Shown: piece after piece, positions 16,632 through 27,643 of the stretch
Position numbering within the stretch: position 1 is the stretch's first letter
Layout of the letters: each line of letters opens with the position of its first letter
Assembly (NCBI GenBank): GCA_023436885.1
Contig: JAEZHI010000040.1
Span: 124,001-188,000 of the forward strand
Direction of reading: 5' to 3'
From: Pseudomonadota bacterium
GTDB lineage: Bacteria > Pseudomonadota > Alphaproteobacteria > Rhizobiales > Pleomorphomonadaceae
DNA length: 64,000 nt
Made by a program: the position numbers and the translations under genes
Notes under the pieces: model-generated
The model's input: only the letters and a program-made list of their open reading frames with translations
What the model was told of the DNA's origin: nothing
Databases searched by the model: none

Positions 16632-17273
16632 ATGCCGGTTCCCGCCAACCCGAAGATCTACCACATCGTCCACGTCGACAAACTCTCTTCGATTGTCGCC
16701 GACGGGCACCTGTGGTCGGACGACGTGATGACTGAACGGCAAGTTGGGACGGTGATCGGGATGGGCAGCATCAAGCAACGGCGGTTGCAGTTGCCGGTAC
16801 CGTGCCACAACGGCTTAACCGTTGGTCAATTTGTCCCGTTCTATTTTTGTTCCAGATCAGTTATGCTGTACGTGATCCACTGTGCAAACCACCCCGAGCT
16901 TGCCTATCGAGGTGGACAGCAGCCGATTGTCCATCTTGAGGCCGACTTGCGTTCCGTCGTGCAATGGGCGGGAGCGGCCGGCCTGCGCTGGGCGTTCTCG
17001 CTATCCAACGCGGGGGCCTACTATACGCAGTTTCGTACCGGCCTCGACAAACTCGATGAGATCAACTGGGATGCCGTGGCGGCACTAGACTTCCGCTCGG
17101 CGGATATTAAGGAAGGTAAGCAGGCAGAGTTCCTGGTCGAACGGGCCTTCCCTTGGCATCTCGTGGAGCGCGTCGGCGTGCACTCGCAAGCCTATGTCGG
17201 ACGCGTCTCGGAGGCCATGCAGCGCGCGGCGCACAGGCCAAGGATCGAAATACGAAGAGAATGGTACTATTGA
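16632..17273 (+). CDS. darT: DarT-like DNA ADP-ribosyltransferase toxin (213 aa)
   Basis: Toxin of a DarTG system: transfers ADP-ribose from NAD+ to bases of single-stranded DNA. The sequence follows the DarT2 pattern closely: IYHIVHVDKLSSIV at the N-terminus (NAD-binding His), IKQRRLQLPV with Arg51 at the catalytic-arginine position, FVPFYFCSRSVMLY (residues 68-80), GGQQPIVHL, and KQAEFLVERAFPW with catalytic Glu166. It ends in the family-typical WYY. All these residues are present, so the toxin looks intact. It lies between hsdS and the antitoxin gene and is read in the same direction, with a two-base gap to hsdS. Abortive anti-phage activity is known for the family; its role inside this R-M operon is inferred. 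Confidence 0.93.
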   Translation: MPVPANPKIYHIVHVDKLSSIVADGHLWSDDVMTERQVGTVIGMGSIKQRRLQLPVPCHNGLTVGQFVPFYFCSRSVMLYVIHCANHPELAYRGGQQPIVHLEADLRSVVQWAGAAGLRWAFSLSNAGAYYTQFRTGLDKLDEINWDAVAALDFRSADIKEGKQAEFLVERAFPWHLVERVGVHSQAYVGRVSEAMQRAAHRPRIEIRREWYY

Positions 17274-17285
17274 GGGAGGATGGCG

Positions 17286-18320
17286 ATGATTGAATTCAAG
17301 ACCGGCGACATTCTCCGGGCGGACGTGGAAGCGCTCGTCAACACGGTGAACTGTGTCGGCATCATGGGCCGAGGCATTGCTCTGCAGTTCAAGAATGACT
17401 TCCCGGAGAATTTCAGGGCCTACGAGGCCGCCTGCGCCCGCGACGAGGTGCAGCCGGGACGGATGTTCGTGTTCGAGACACGAACCATGACCAACCCGAA
17501 GTTCATCATCAACTTCCCGACCAAGCGCCACTGGCGCGGCAAGAGCCGTATGGAGGATATCGACTCCGGCCTGAAGGCGCTGGTCGAAGAGATCCGCAAT
17601 CGCGGCATCCGCTCGATCGCCATCCCGCCGCTCGGCAGCGGTCTCGGCGGCCTCGACTGGGCGGAGGTGCGCCCGCGCATCGTCGAAGCCTTGTGCGGCC
17701 TCGGCGATCTCGACGTGATCATCTTCGAGCCGAACAGTGCGCCCGTCGCCACGAAGTCGCGCGAGGTGCCGGACATGACGCCGGGCCGCGCCGCGCTCGT
17801 GGCGCTTGTACAGCGCTATCTCGGCGGCTTGATGGACCCGTTCGTGACGCTGCTCGAAGTCCACAAGCTCATGTATTTCATGCAGGAAGCGGGTGAACCG
17901 CTCCGTCTGAGATACGCCAAGGCGCCCTACGGCCCCTATGCCGAGAACCTACGCCACGTTCTGCGCGCAGTCGAAGGCCACCTTGTGACGGGCTACGCCG
18001 ACGGCGGCGATGCCCCCGACAAGCAGATCGAGCTGGTGCCCGGCGCGGTGAAGGACGCGGAAGCCTTCCTGGCCGACAAGGACGACACGGTCGCCCGGTT
18101 CGATCGCGTTGCCGACCTCGTCGAAGGCTTTGAAACGCCATTCGGCCTCGAACTGCTCGCAACGGTTCATTGGGTGGTGAAGAACGAACAGGCGGCTACC
18201 GCCGACGACGCTACCACCCAGGTCCACGCCTGGAACGAGCGCAAGAAGCGGTTCTCGCCACGCCAGATCGGCATTGCCTTCGATACCCTTCGCGCCAAGG
18301 GGTGGATTGTCGCCGCATGA
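17286..18320 (+). CDS. darG: DarG-like macrodomain antitoxin with C-terminal partner-binding domain (344 aa)
   Basis: Antitoxin of DarT: the macrodomain (residues 1 to ~150) removes ADP-ribose from DNA. Signature segments are FKTGDILRADVEALVNTVNC, GIMGRGIALQFK, INFPTKRHWRGKS (conserved Lys region) and IPPLGSGLGGL. The C-terminal half (about 165-344) contains VHKLMYFMQEAG...RYAKAPYGPYAENLRHVL, which resembles the SocA/Panacea (DUF4065-like) antitoxin fold and probably binds and masks DarT. ATG 17286 is preferred over ATG 17280 because the ribosome site GGGAGG ends at 17279, leaving a normal six-base gap. Its stop overlaps the hsdR start by ATGA. Confidence 0.93.
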   Translation: MIEFKTGDILRADVEALVNTVNCVGIMGRGIALQFKNDFPENFRAYEAACARDEVQPGRMFVFETRTMTNPKFIINFPTKRHWRGKSRMEDIDSGLKALVEEIRNRGIRSIAIPPLGSGLGGLDWAEVRPRIVEALCGLGDLDVIIFEPNSAPVATKSREVPDMTPGRAALVALVQRYLGGLMDPFVTLLEVHKLMYFMQEAGEPLRLRYAKAPYGPYAENLRHVLRAVEGHLVTGYADGGDAPDKQIELVPGAVKDAEAFLADKDDTVARFDRVADLVEGFETPFGLELLATVHWVVKNEQAATADDATTQVHAWNERKKRFSPRQIGIAFDTLRAKGWIVAA

Positions 18321-21300
18321 GCACCGACACCTCGGAAAAGGGCCTCGAGGCCCTTATCGTCGCCGATATGACGGCCCGCCGGGCGGCACCGCCAAGCGAC
18401 GGATTTTCCGAGGCTCCAGAGCCGTTCGTCGGTTTGCATAACTGGTTATTGGGCGACCCGAAGGCCTATGATCGCGCATGGACCGTCGACTTGGCACAAC
18501 TACGAGCCTTCGTAGCTGCGACGCAACCCGACCTCGTCGCCGCATTCGACCTCGACCAAGACAGCCCGACGCGCCAGAAGTTTCTGGCTCGCCTTCAGGG
18601 TGAGATCGGCAAACGCGGCATCATCCATGTTCTCCGCAACGGCGTGAAGCATGGCGCGCACGACATTGATCTGTTCTATGGCACGCCTTCGCCCGGCAAT
18701 CTCAAGGCCGCTCAACGCTTCGCGCTGAACCGCTTTTCCGTCACCCGCCAGTTGCGCTACAGCCGCGACGATACGGCCCACGCGCTCGACTTGGCCCTGT
18801 TCATCAATGGCCTGCCGATCGCCACCTTCGAGCTCAAGAACAGCCTGACCAAGCAGACGGTCGACGACGCTGTCGAGCAATACAAGCGCGACCGCAATCC
18901 GCGTGAGAAGCTGTTCGAGTTCGGCCGCTGCATCGTCCATTTCGCAGTCGACGACGCGCAGGTGAAGTTCTGCACCCAGCTCAAGGGCAAGGCCTCTTGG
19001 TTCCTGCCTTTCAACAAGGGCTGGAATGATGGCGCCGGCAATCCGCCGAATCCGACCGGGCTGAAGACCGACTATCTGTGGAAGGATATCCTCACGCCGC
19101 TCGGTCTGACGGACATCATCGAAAACTACGCTCAGATCGTCGAGCGCCGCGACCCCAAATCCAACCGCATCAAACGAGACCAGCTCTTTCCGCGCTTCCA
19201 CCAGCTCGATGTGGTGCGAAAGCTGCTCGCCGACGCCGCGACCAAGGGTGCCGGGCGGCGACTGCTGATCCAGCACTCGGCAGGGTCCGGCAAGTCGAAC
19301 TCGATCGCCTGGCTGGCGCACCAACTCGTTCGTCTCGCCAATGGCGCAGGGCAGGTGTTCGACTCTGTGATCGTCGTTACAGACCGGCGCATCCTCGACC
19401 AACAGATCCGCGACACCATCAAGCAGTTCGCCCAAGTGAGCGCAACGGTTGGTCACGCGGAGCATTCGGGCGACCTTCGCCGCTTCATCGCCGACGGCAA
19501 GAAGATCATCATCACCACCGTTCAGAAATTTCCAGTCATTTACGACGATATAGGTTCTCAACACAGACATAGGCACTTCGCGATCATCATCGACGAAGCT
19601 CATTCAAGCCAAGGCGGCAGGGCTTCCGCAGCGCTAAATGCAACGCTATCCCCCACCGAGTTCGATGATGAGGAAGAGACTGTCGAGGACAAGATCAATG
19701 CCATCATGGAGGGTCGCAAGATGCTCTCCAACGCCAGCTATTTTGCCTTCACGGCCACGCCGAAGAACAAGACGCTTGAGATCTTCGGTGAGGCTTATTC
19801 CGAAGGCGGCAAGATCAAGCACCATCCCTTCCATAGCTACACGATGAAGCAGGCCACTCAGGAAGGCTTCATCATCGATGTGCTCCGGCACTACACGCCG
19901 GTGATGAGCTATTACCGCCTCATCAAGACGGTGGAGGCCGATCCAGAGTTCGACACCAAGCGGGCGACCAAGAAGCTGCGCAAGTATGTGGAAGGCAACA
20001 ACCACGCGATCCGGCTGAAAGCCGAGATCATGGTCGATCATTTCCACGAGCAGGTGCTGGCGCTGAACAAGATCGGCGGACAGGCGCGGGCGATGATCGT
20101 GACCTCGAGCATCGAACGTGCGATCCAGTATTTCCATGCGGTCAGCAAATATCTTGTCGAGCGCAAGAGTCCCTATCGCGCGATCGTCGCCTTCTCTGGA
20201 GAGCCCGAATTTCACGGCGAGAAAGTCACTGAAGCCAGCCTGAACGGCTTTCCGTCAAAGGGCATTCCAGACAGGTTTGAGACCGATCCGTACCGTTTTC
20301 TGATCTGCGCCGACAAGTTCCAGACCGGTTATGATCAACCGCTTCTGCACACGATGTATGTGGACAAGGCACTTTCCGGCATCAAGGCGGTTCAAACGCT
20401 GTCCCGTCTCAACCGGGCTCACCCGCAGAAGCATGATGCCTTCGTTCTGGATTTCATGAATGACACCGAGACGATCCGCGCATCTTTCGATACCTACTAT
20501 CGCACAACCATCCTGAGCGACGAGACCGACCCCAACAAGCTTCACGACCTCAAGGCCGCGCTGGACGGATATCAGGTTTATCAGCCCGAACAGATTGAAC
20601 AGCTTGTCGGATTATACTTGGCGGACGCGGAGCGCGATCAACTCGATCCGATCCTCGACCTCTGCGTCAACAACTACGAGGATAGCCTCGACGAGGACAG
20701 CCAAGTCGAGTTCAAGGGCGCGGCAAAAACCTTCGTTCGCCTCTATGCATTCATATCGTCGATCTTGCCCTACACGAACGCGGAGTGGGAGAAGCTGTCG
20801 ATCTTCCTGAATTTCCTGCTGCCGAAACTGCCGGCGCCGCGTGAGGAAGACCTTTCCAAGGGCATTCTCGAAGCCATCGACATGGATAGCTACCGCGTCG
20901 AAAAGCAGGCCATGCTGCGGATCCAGCTGTCAGACCAGGACACGGAGATCGATCCGATCCCGACAGACGGCGGCGGACACAAGTCGGAGCCCGAGCTCGA
21001 TCGGCTGTCGAACATCATCCGCAGCTTCAACGATCTCTTCGGCAACATTGCGTGGGCGGACACCGATCGCATCCGCCGACTGATTGCCAATGAGATTCCC
21101 GACAAGGTCGCAGCCAACACCGCCTACCAGAACGCCAAGCAAAATTCCGACAAGCAGAACGCCCGAATCGAACACGACAAGGCGCTGGCCAGCGTGATCA
21201 TCGGCCTGATGAAGGACGATACCGAGCTGTTCAAACAATACAGCGACAATCCGGAGTTCAGGCGCTGGCTGGCCGACACCGTTTTCTCCGCGACCTACAG

Positions 21301-21322
21301 CCAGACCATACAACCCGCTTAA
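18317..21322 (+). CDS. hsdR: Type I restriction endonuclease subunit R (1001 aa)
   Basis: ATP-dependent translocase and nuclease of the type I enzyme. The N-terminal nuclease domain has a PD-(D/E)xK-type site in LDLALFINGLPIATFELKN. The superfamily 2 helicase motor shows Walker A HSAGSGKSNSIAWLAH (about residue 320), the DEAH-box IIDEAHSSQGG (about 423), motif III FAFTATPKNKTLE, and later motifs FQTGYDQP and SRLNRAHP. ATG 18317 overlaps the darG stop and has family-like N-terminal sequence; in-frame sequence further upstream lies inside darG. The length is normal and no disruption is seen, so the whole system appears functional. Confidence 0.95.
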   Translation: MSTDTSEKGLEALIVADMTARRAAPPSDGFSEAPEPFVGLHNWLLGDPKAYDRAWTVDLAQLRAFVAATQPDLVAAFDLDQDSPTRQKFLARLQGEIGKRGIIHVLRNGVKHGAHDIDLFYGTPSPGNLKAAQRFALNRFSVTRQLRYSRDDTAHALDLALFINGLPIATFELKNSLTKQTVDDAVEQYKRDRNPREKLFEFGRCIVHFAVDDAQVKFCTQLKGKASWFLPFNKGWNDGAGNPPNPTGLKTDYLWKDILTPLGLTDIIENYAQIVERRDPKSNRIKRDQLFPRFHQLDVVRKLLADAATKGAGRRLLIQHSAGSGKSNSIAWLAHQLVRLANGAGQVFDSVIVVTDRRILDQQIRDTIKQFAQVSATVGHAEHSGDLRRFIADGKKIIITTVQKFPVIYDDIGSQHRHRHFAIIIDEAHSSQGGRASAALNATLSPTEFDDEEETVEDKINAIMEGRKMLSNASYFAFTATPKNKTLEIFGEAYSEGGKIKHHPFHSYTMKQATQEGFIIDVLRHYTPVMSYYRLIKTVEADPEFDTKRATKKLRKYVEGNNHAIRLKAEIMVDHFHEQVLALNKIGGQARAMIVTSSIERAIQYFHAVSKYLVERKSPYRAIVAFSGEPEFHGEKVTEASLNGFPSKGIPDRFETDPYRFLICADKFQTGYDQPLLHTMYVDKALSGIKAVQTLSRLNRAHPQKHDAFVLDFMNDTETIRASFDTYYRTTILSDETDPNKLHDLKAALDGYQVYQPEQIEQLVGLYLADAERDQLDPILDLCVNNYEDSLDEDSQVEFKGAAKTFVRLYAFISSILPYTNAEWEKLSIFLNFLLPKLPAPREEDLSKGILEAIDMDSYRVEKQAMLRIQLSDQDTEIDPIPTDGGGHKSEPELDRLSNIIRSFNDLFGNIAWADTDRIRRLIANEIPDKVAANTAYQNAKQNSDKQNARIEHDKALASVIIGLMKDDTELFKQYSDNPEFRRWLADTVFSATYSQTIQPA

Positions 21323-21364
21323 GCGCCTTACGCCCAGTCGCTCTGGCACGCCCTCTAGCGCCGA

Positions 21365-21691
21365 TCAGGAGGCGTCGGCCTTCCTGAGGTCCAGGCGGAA
21401 ATGCGCCGGGCCGAGCTCCTCGAACAGCACGGTATCGCCGACCGCGGCGCCGGTGCGCTCGAAGAAGCTCTTCACGAAACTCGGCTCACGGAAAAACTTG
21501 CGTGGGCGACCGTGCTGCGATTTTGGAATCTCGGCAGTGACCTTGAGTCCCTTGTATTCGAGGCGGATCGCCCGTGGCGGCTTGGCCGCCACACCTTCGA
21601 CAGGCTCCGTCAGGCGTCCGAGCACCGCCGTGATGTAGATATTGGAATTCTTGAGGTTTCCCTCGGTCAGCTGGCTCTCATAGACGGGCAT
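21365..21691 (-). CDS. Hypothetical protein, possibly a B3/EcoRII-N-like DNA-binding domain (108 aa)
   Basis: A small protein with beta-rich, basic character: ESQLTEGNLKNSNIYI, then RAIRLEYKGLKVTAEIP, RKFFREPSFVKSFFERTG and GDTVLFEELGPAHFRLDL. The last part (helix, then G-D-x-V-x-F-E, then F-R-L) resembles the end of B3-type pseudobarrel DNA-binding domains such as the N-terminal effector domain of EcoRII. This assignment is weak. ATG 21691 is preferred over 21724. It converges on hsdR, 42 bases from its stop, so it may belong to the defence island as an accessory part or remnant. Confidence 0.6.
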   Translation of the reverse strand: MPVYESQLTEGNLKNSNIYITAVLGRLTEPVEGVAAKPPRAIRLEYKGLKVTAEIPKSQHGRPRKFFREPSFVKSFFERTGAAVGDTVLFEELGPAHFRLDLRKADAS

Positions 21692-21877
21692 GCTCTGTCT
21701 TCCTGGCTCTCGCCGGTTCATCAAGCGGTCGCCTGAACATCACCTTGCCCCAGAAAGCCTGGACAGGCGTGATCACGGTCGGAACGGCCGAAACCGCGTA
21801 GTAGCACATGGAGCCGGATAACGGGAGCGAGCGGAAATTTCGCTGGATGTCTTAAAACAACAGGTTAAGCCGCCCTA

Positions 21878-21925
21878 GAGCATTCGCCGACCAAATTGAA
21901 ACATTTGGTCGTTGAGCGAATGCTC
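21878..21925. repeat. Compound inverted repeat
   Basis: Outer arms GAGCATTCG (21878-21886) and CGAATGCTC (21917-21925) and inner arms CGACCAAAT (21888-21896) and ATTTGGTCG (21903-21911) form one long hairpin with an asymmetric bulge and loop TGAAAC. It looks like the dispersed GAGCAT-type intergenic palindromes seen in Rhizobiales genomes (family resemblance only). Confidence 0.55.
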
Positions 21926-21940
21926 AAGGTTTATTTGCTG

Positions 21941-21985
21941 GAGCACCCGCCGATCAGGTTGATTCAACCTGATCGGCGGGTGCTC
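21941..21985. repeat. Perfect 22-bp inverted repeat with a 1-bp centre
   Basis: The left arm 21941-21962 begins GAGCACCCGCCGATCAGG and is matched exactly by its reverse complement at 21964-21985, with a single T between. It lies 15 bases from the compound repeat above and 75 bases beyond the stop of the gene at 22060. There is no T-run on either side, so it is not a standard terminator. Confidence 0.8.
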
Positions 21986-22059
21986 TATGGACCAACATAC
22001 GGTTCGCAAGTCATTGAGGGTCGGCAACAGCCGTTTCGGCACCACGCAACCAACCTCGA

Positions 22060-22908
22060 TCATGACGGGCAGCGCAGCAGCGGCGCACGGTTGGGATCGG
22101 CCGCGGCATCGACGGCACGCTCGGCCGCGCCAAGGTTGTCGCCGCTGGCACTCATGAGCGTTTTGCCGTCAATGACGATTTGCAGCCCTTCTCCCGGTCC
22201 TTGAAGCTGATAGCTGATGGACTCATCCTGCGGCCCCATGAAATTCGTGACGACATTCGGATGCGTGAAGCTGGCGCTACCAGCGGCTGTCTCGAGCTGA
22301 ATGGATTGGGCGCTCACCGTCACCCGCGGCAGACGGGCGCAATTCCCTCCCGGTGCGAAACGGCCATAGGTCGCCGGGAAGAGACTGAGTTGATCATTCG
22401 GCCCCGGCACCGGTCCTGCTGCCACCGCCTGGCCTGCGTCCTGCGGCGCCTTGTCCGTGCCGCACGCGACGGGCAGAGCGGTATAGGCCCGTCCGTCGCT
22501 GCGGAACACCGGGCGGCAGGTCCCGGCGTCGGTCGTAAAGTCCCGCCAGCCGTGCGAGCGGGTTTCCAGCGGCTTGAAGACACCGAGCAGCACGCCGATC
22601 ACCTGCCAGCGGCCCGCGGCGTCTTTCGCCAGGAGCTTCGTCTGATATCCGGGATCCGGCCCGTAGCAAGCAGGATCATGGTCGAGCGTGACCGCCTCAG
22701 GGCGGCCATCGCCGTTCATGTCGATAAACTTGACTTGCGGCGCGGTGGGCCGATGGCAAGGGTTGAGAACCTTCTTGCCGCTCACCGACATGCCGGCAGC
22801 GTTGAGGAGCTGCATGATCTCGGTCTGGCTCATCTGCTGTGCAGAGGCCACGCCAGAAAGCGCAATGTCGACCGCACAAGCAAGCACGAGCGTGAACCTG
22901 CGCCTCAT
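22060..22908 (-). CDS. Secreted protein of unknown function (282 aa)
   Basis: Sec signal peptide (RRRFTLVLACAVDIALSGVASA) followed by a periplasmic or secreted protein. Residues ~60-75 carry DMNGDGRPEAVTLD, a calcium-binding FG-GAP/VCBS-like or dockerin-like loop, and GYQTKLLAKDAAGRWQVIG nearby is also of that type. Four or more cysteines (CHRP, ACYG, TCRP, ACGT, NCARLP, RCPS) suggest disulfides. The C-terminal part (TVSAQSIQLETAAG...LQIVIDGKTLMS) looks beta-rich. Its start overlaps the stop of the membrane protein gene upstream by ATGA, so the two are co-expressed. No family can be named with confidence. Confidence 0.75.
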   Translation of the reverse strand: MRRRFTLVLACAVDIALSGVASAQQMSQTEIMQLLNAAGMSVSGKKVLNPCHRPTAPQVKFIDMNGDGRPEAVTLDHDPACYGPDPGYQTKLLAKDAAGRWQVIGVLLGVFKPLETRSHGWRDFTTDAGTCRPVFRSDGRAYTALPVACGTDKAPQDAGQAVAAGPVPGPNDQLSLFPATYGRFAPGGNCARLPRVTVSAQSIQLETAAGSASFTHPNVVTNFMGPQDESISYQLQGPGEGLQIVIDGKTLMSASGDNLGAAERAVDAAADPNRAPLLRCPS

Positions 22909-23399
22909 GCCCTTTGCAGCCCACGCACGCCGGACGAGGCCCGCAGGTAGCCCATGATGAGCGTGACGACGCCGTAGATCGTCAAGCCGATGCCGCCGAG
23001 CGCCACCAGAATGCCAAGGAAGATGTTTATCTCTGATGCGATCAAACCGAGGATGATGGCAACGATCGGGTAGAGAAACAGCGACAAGATCGTCTTGGCG
23101 ATGACCGCCATCAGCGGCACGGCAAAACCTCGCCGCTCCGCGGGATAGGCGACGCCGAGGATGACCGGCTTTCGGAAGCTGTTGAAGTGGACATAGAGGA
23201 TCGCCTCCTTGCCGACATCAAGCAGGTCGTAGATGTCCCGCGTACAGCTGACATCGCGCAGCACCGTATCGCCAATCTCGATCACGGAGACCTTGCCCGA
23301 AACGCGAACGTTGCCCACGGGGCTATTCGCGCTTGTGTTGACGATCATGTCGCCTTCCTTGGCGCCGATGCGCTTCAAGATACCCCGAAGTTCCTTCAT
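22905..23399 (-). CDS. Membrane protein of unknown function (164 aa)
   Basis: The cytosolic N-terminal ~90 residues are beta-rich (GDMIVNTSANSPVGNVRVSGKVSVIEIGDTVL...DVGKEAILYVHFNSF). They are followed by two hydrophobic hairpin-like segments: VPLMAVIAKTILSLFLYPIVAIILGLIA and IFLGILVALGGIGLTIYGVVTLIMGYL. ATG 23399 has GAGGCGG just upstream. The architecture (small soluble domain ahead of two to four helices) is not recognised. It is the first gene of a two-gene operon with the secreted protein at 22060-22908, which suggests a joint envelope function. Confidence 0.75.
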   Translation of the reverse strand: MKELRGILKRIGAKEGDMIVNTSANSPVGNVRVSGKVSVIEIGDTVLRDVSCTRDIYDLLDVGKEAILYVHFNSFRKPVILGVAYPAERRGFAVPLMAVIAKTILSLFLYPIVAIILGLIASEINIFLGILVALGGIGLTIYGVVTLIMGYLRASSGVRGLQRA

Positions 23400-23575
23400 G
23401 TCCGCCTCTTTCCCGCTCTTGCAACAAAGCCCTACCCGCCTTTGGCGTCGGGCACGCGTTGCAGGGAACGGTGCGTCGGGACGTTGCGGCAAAATGGGCT
23501 TTCCGTGAGAGAGTGCAGCGCAATACAGGCAGTTTCCCCTCCCAAATTGGAGGGCTTCCAATTTGCAGAACAGGC

Positions 23576-24721
23576 TTATTCGCTACCCCGCTTCGGCAGC
23601 GTCGCGACGCTGCGGGCAAGGAGTGCAACGGTTTCCGCCTGCCTGACGGTGCCGGTCTTGGCGAGGATGCTCTTCAGGTGCCAGCGCACCGTGCCAATGC
23701 CGATGTGATGGCGGACGGCAATGTCCTCGGGCGACCGGCCGGCGCCGAGGTCAGCCGCGATCACGGCCTCCGTCGGCGTGAGACCGAACAATTCGCGCAG
23801 CTTGTCGAGATGGAGCGCGGGGCGCTCGGGGTCCTTGAGAAAGACGAGGGCCATCGGCCCAGGATCGAAGCCCCGCGACCATTGGGGGCGCAACGGCGAA
23901 ACCGACAAGGTGAACGGCAGACGACCTGCGCGCGCAATTGCCAGCGCGCTCGGCGCGCGCCCCGGCGGTCTCCCGGCGGCCGCCGCAAGGGCGTCGCGTA
24001 GCGCCAGAGCGAAGCGGTCCTGGAGCAGCGGATCGCGCAGATAGAAGCGGCCATGCAGCACGCCCAGATCGGAGTTGTCACGCAAGGCTTCTTCTGCCGG
24101 TGCAGTCGCATGAACGATGCGGCCATGCCGATCGAGGACGAGCACACCGGTATCAAGGCGATCGAGCGCATCGAGCGCCGCCATCTGCGCCAGGCTGGCA
24201 CGGGCCAGCTGGCGGCCCAGTTGCACGGCGCGAGCAAGATGCGGCAGCAGCAGCGCCGCCCTTTGCTGGTCAAAGGTATCATAAGCTGGAGCAGTCGCCG
24301 GCCTGTGGATACCGAGGATGCCGACTTCACCGCCTTCGCCAACCGTGAAGGCGGCGCCGACCATATGGAATATATCCAGTGCGCCAAGCCACTCCAGATA
24401 GAAGCCGCTCTTCCCCTGCTCTTCCGGCGTCACCAGCATTTCGTCGGTAACGATCTTGTCCATGCCATGCGCGACGCTGCGCTTTACCCAAAGATCGCGT
24501 CGATGCCACTCCTCCGCCCAGTGTCGCAGAGATTCTGCGACGACGAGGTTGTCCGTCATTTCCAGCAGTTCCACGTCGCCGGCAACGCCATAGAATTTGA
24601 CAATGGCGCTGGTGGAATCGAAGGCCTTGGCGATTTTTCCCGCCGTTCCCTGCCACAGCCGCGCGTCCAAGGCAGCATCGTAAAGATGCCCGATCAAGTC
24701 ATCCGGCAGGGCAGCGTGCAT
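23576..24721 (-). CDS. LuxR-type HTH transcriptional regulator (381 aa)
   Basis: The C-terminal GerE/LuxR DNA-binding domain is clear: FGLTPTEAVIAADLGAGRSPEDIAVRHHIGIGTVRWHLKSI... with the usual T-x-x-E and V-x-x-H-L-K positions. The N-terminal ~300 residues are a PAS/GAF-like sensor region including LGALDIFHMVGAAFTV and a PAS-like LDRLDTGVLVLDRHGRIVHATAPAEEALR. There is no AHL-binding signature and no receiver domain. It is an orphan gene with no obvious partner; neighbours are metH downstream in position and the unknown two-gene operon. Confidence 0.85.
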   Translation of the reverse strand: MHAALPDDLIGHLYDAALDARLWQGTAGKIAKAFDSTSAIVKFYGVAGDVELLEMTDNLVVAESLRHWAEEWHRRDLWVKRSVAHGMDKIVTDEMLVTPEEQGKSGFYLEWLGALDIFHMVGAAFTVGEGGEVGILGIHRPATAPAYDTFDQQRAALLLPHLARAVQLGRQLARASLAQMAALDALDRLDTGVLVLDRHGRIVHATAPAEEALRDNSDLGVLHGRFYLRDPLLQDRFALALRDALAAAAGRPPGRAPSALAIARAGRLPFTLSVSPLRPQWSRGFDPGPMALVFLKDPERPALHLDKLRELFGLTPTEAVIAADLGAGRSPEDIAVRHHIGIGTVRWHLKSILAKTGTVRQAETVALLARSVATLPKRGSE

Positions 24722-24892
24722 GCGCAGGCTCCCGAAAAGTGGAGGAATACCTTCCTTATATCACGATGACAAAGATACGCTATATTTACTATTCAGCGCC
24801 GCGCGGCTTGAGGAGCACCGGCGTCGTCGGTTGGCGGACCACGTCAGCCTCGGCCTGAAGCAGGGCCCGGGGCAGAAATATGCCCCACGCGC

Positions 24893-27580
<2,688 letters not shown>

Positions 27581-27582
27581 GG

Positions 27583-27597
27583 CAAGGATTATCCTTG
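27583..27597. repeat. 15-bp palindrome over the ribosome-site region of the second metH gene
   Basis: CAAGGATTATCCTTG is perfectly symmetric around its central base, and in the mRNA its AAGGAT is the only ribosome-site candidate for the ATG at 27580. A five-base stem could hide it. Confidence 0.4.
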
Positions 27598-27643
27598 AAA
27601 AGCGGAGCAGCGTATCAGCTTTAGGCGGTTCGGTGGACGTCGG

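Larger units (their letters stand above)
21692..22059. other. Intergenic stretch with two strong palindromes
   Basis: A 368-base gap between two minus-strand genes. No convincing gene is seen; short frames in both directions across the palindromes mirror each other because of the symmetry. The palindromes are listed separately. The rest shows no recognisable element. Confidence 0.6.

Noticed and set aside
13229..21322. Defence island as a prophage or integrative element
   Set aside because: No integrase, att repeats, tRNA or transposase is seen near it.
21941..21985. Perfect palindrome as a factor-independent terminator
   Set aside because: There is no T-run on either side and the loop is a single base. 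Better treated as a repeat or binding site.
27581..27643. metH interrupted by a frameshift (pseudogene)
   Set aside because: Both parts end and start at domain borders, have their own starts, and all catalytic motifs are intact. A natural split is more likely.
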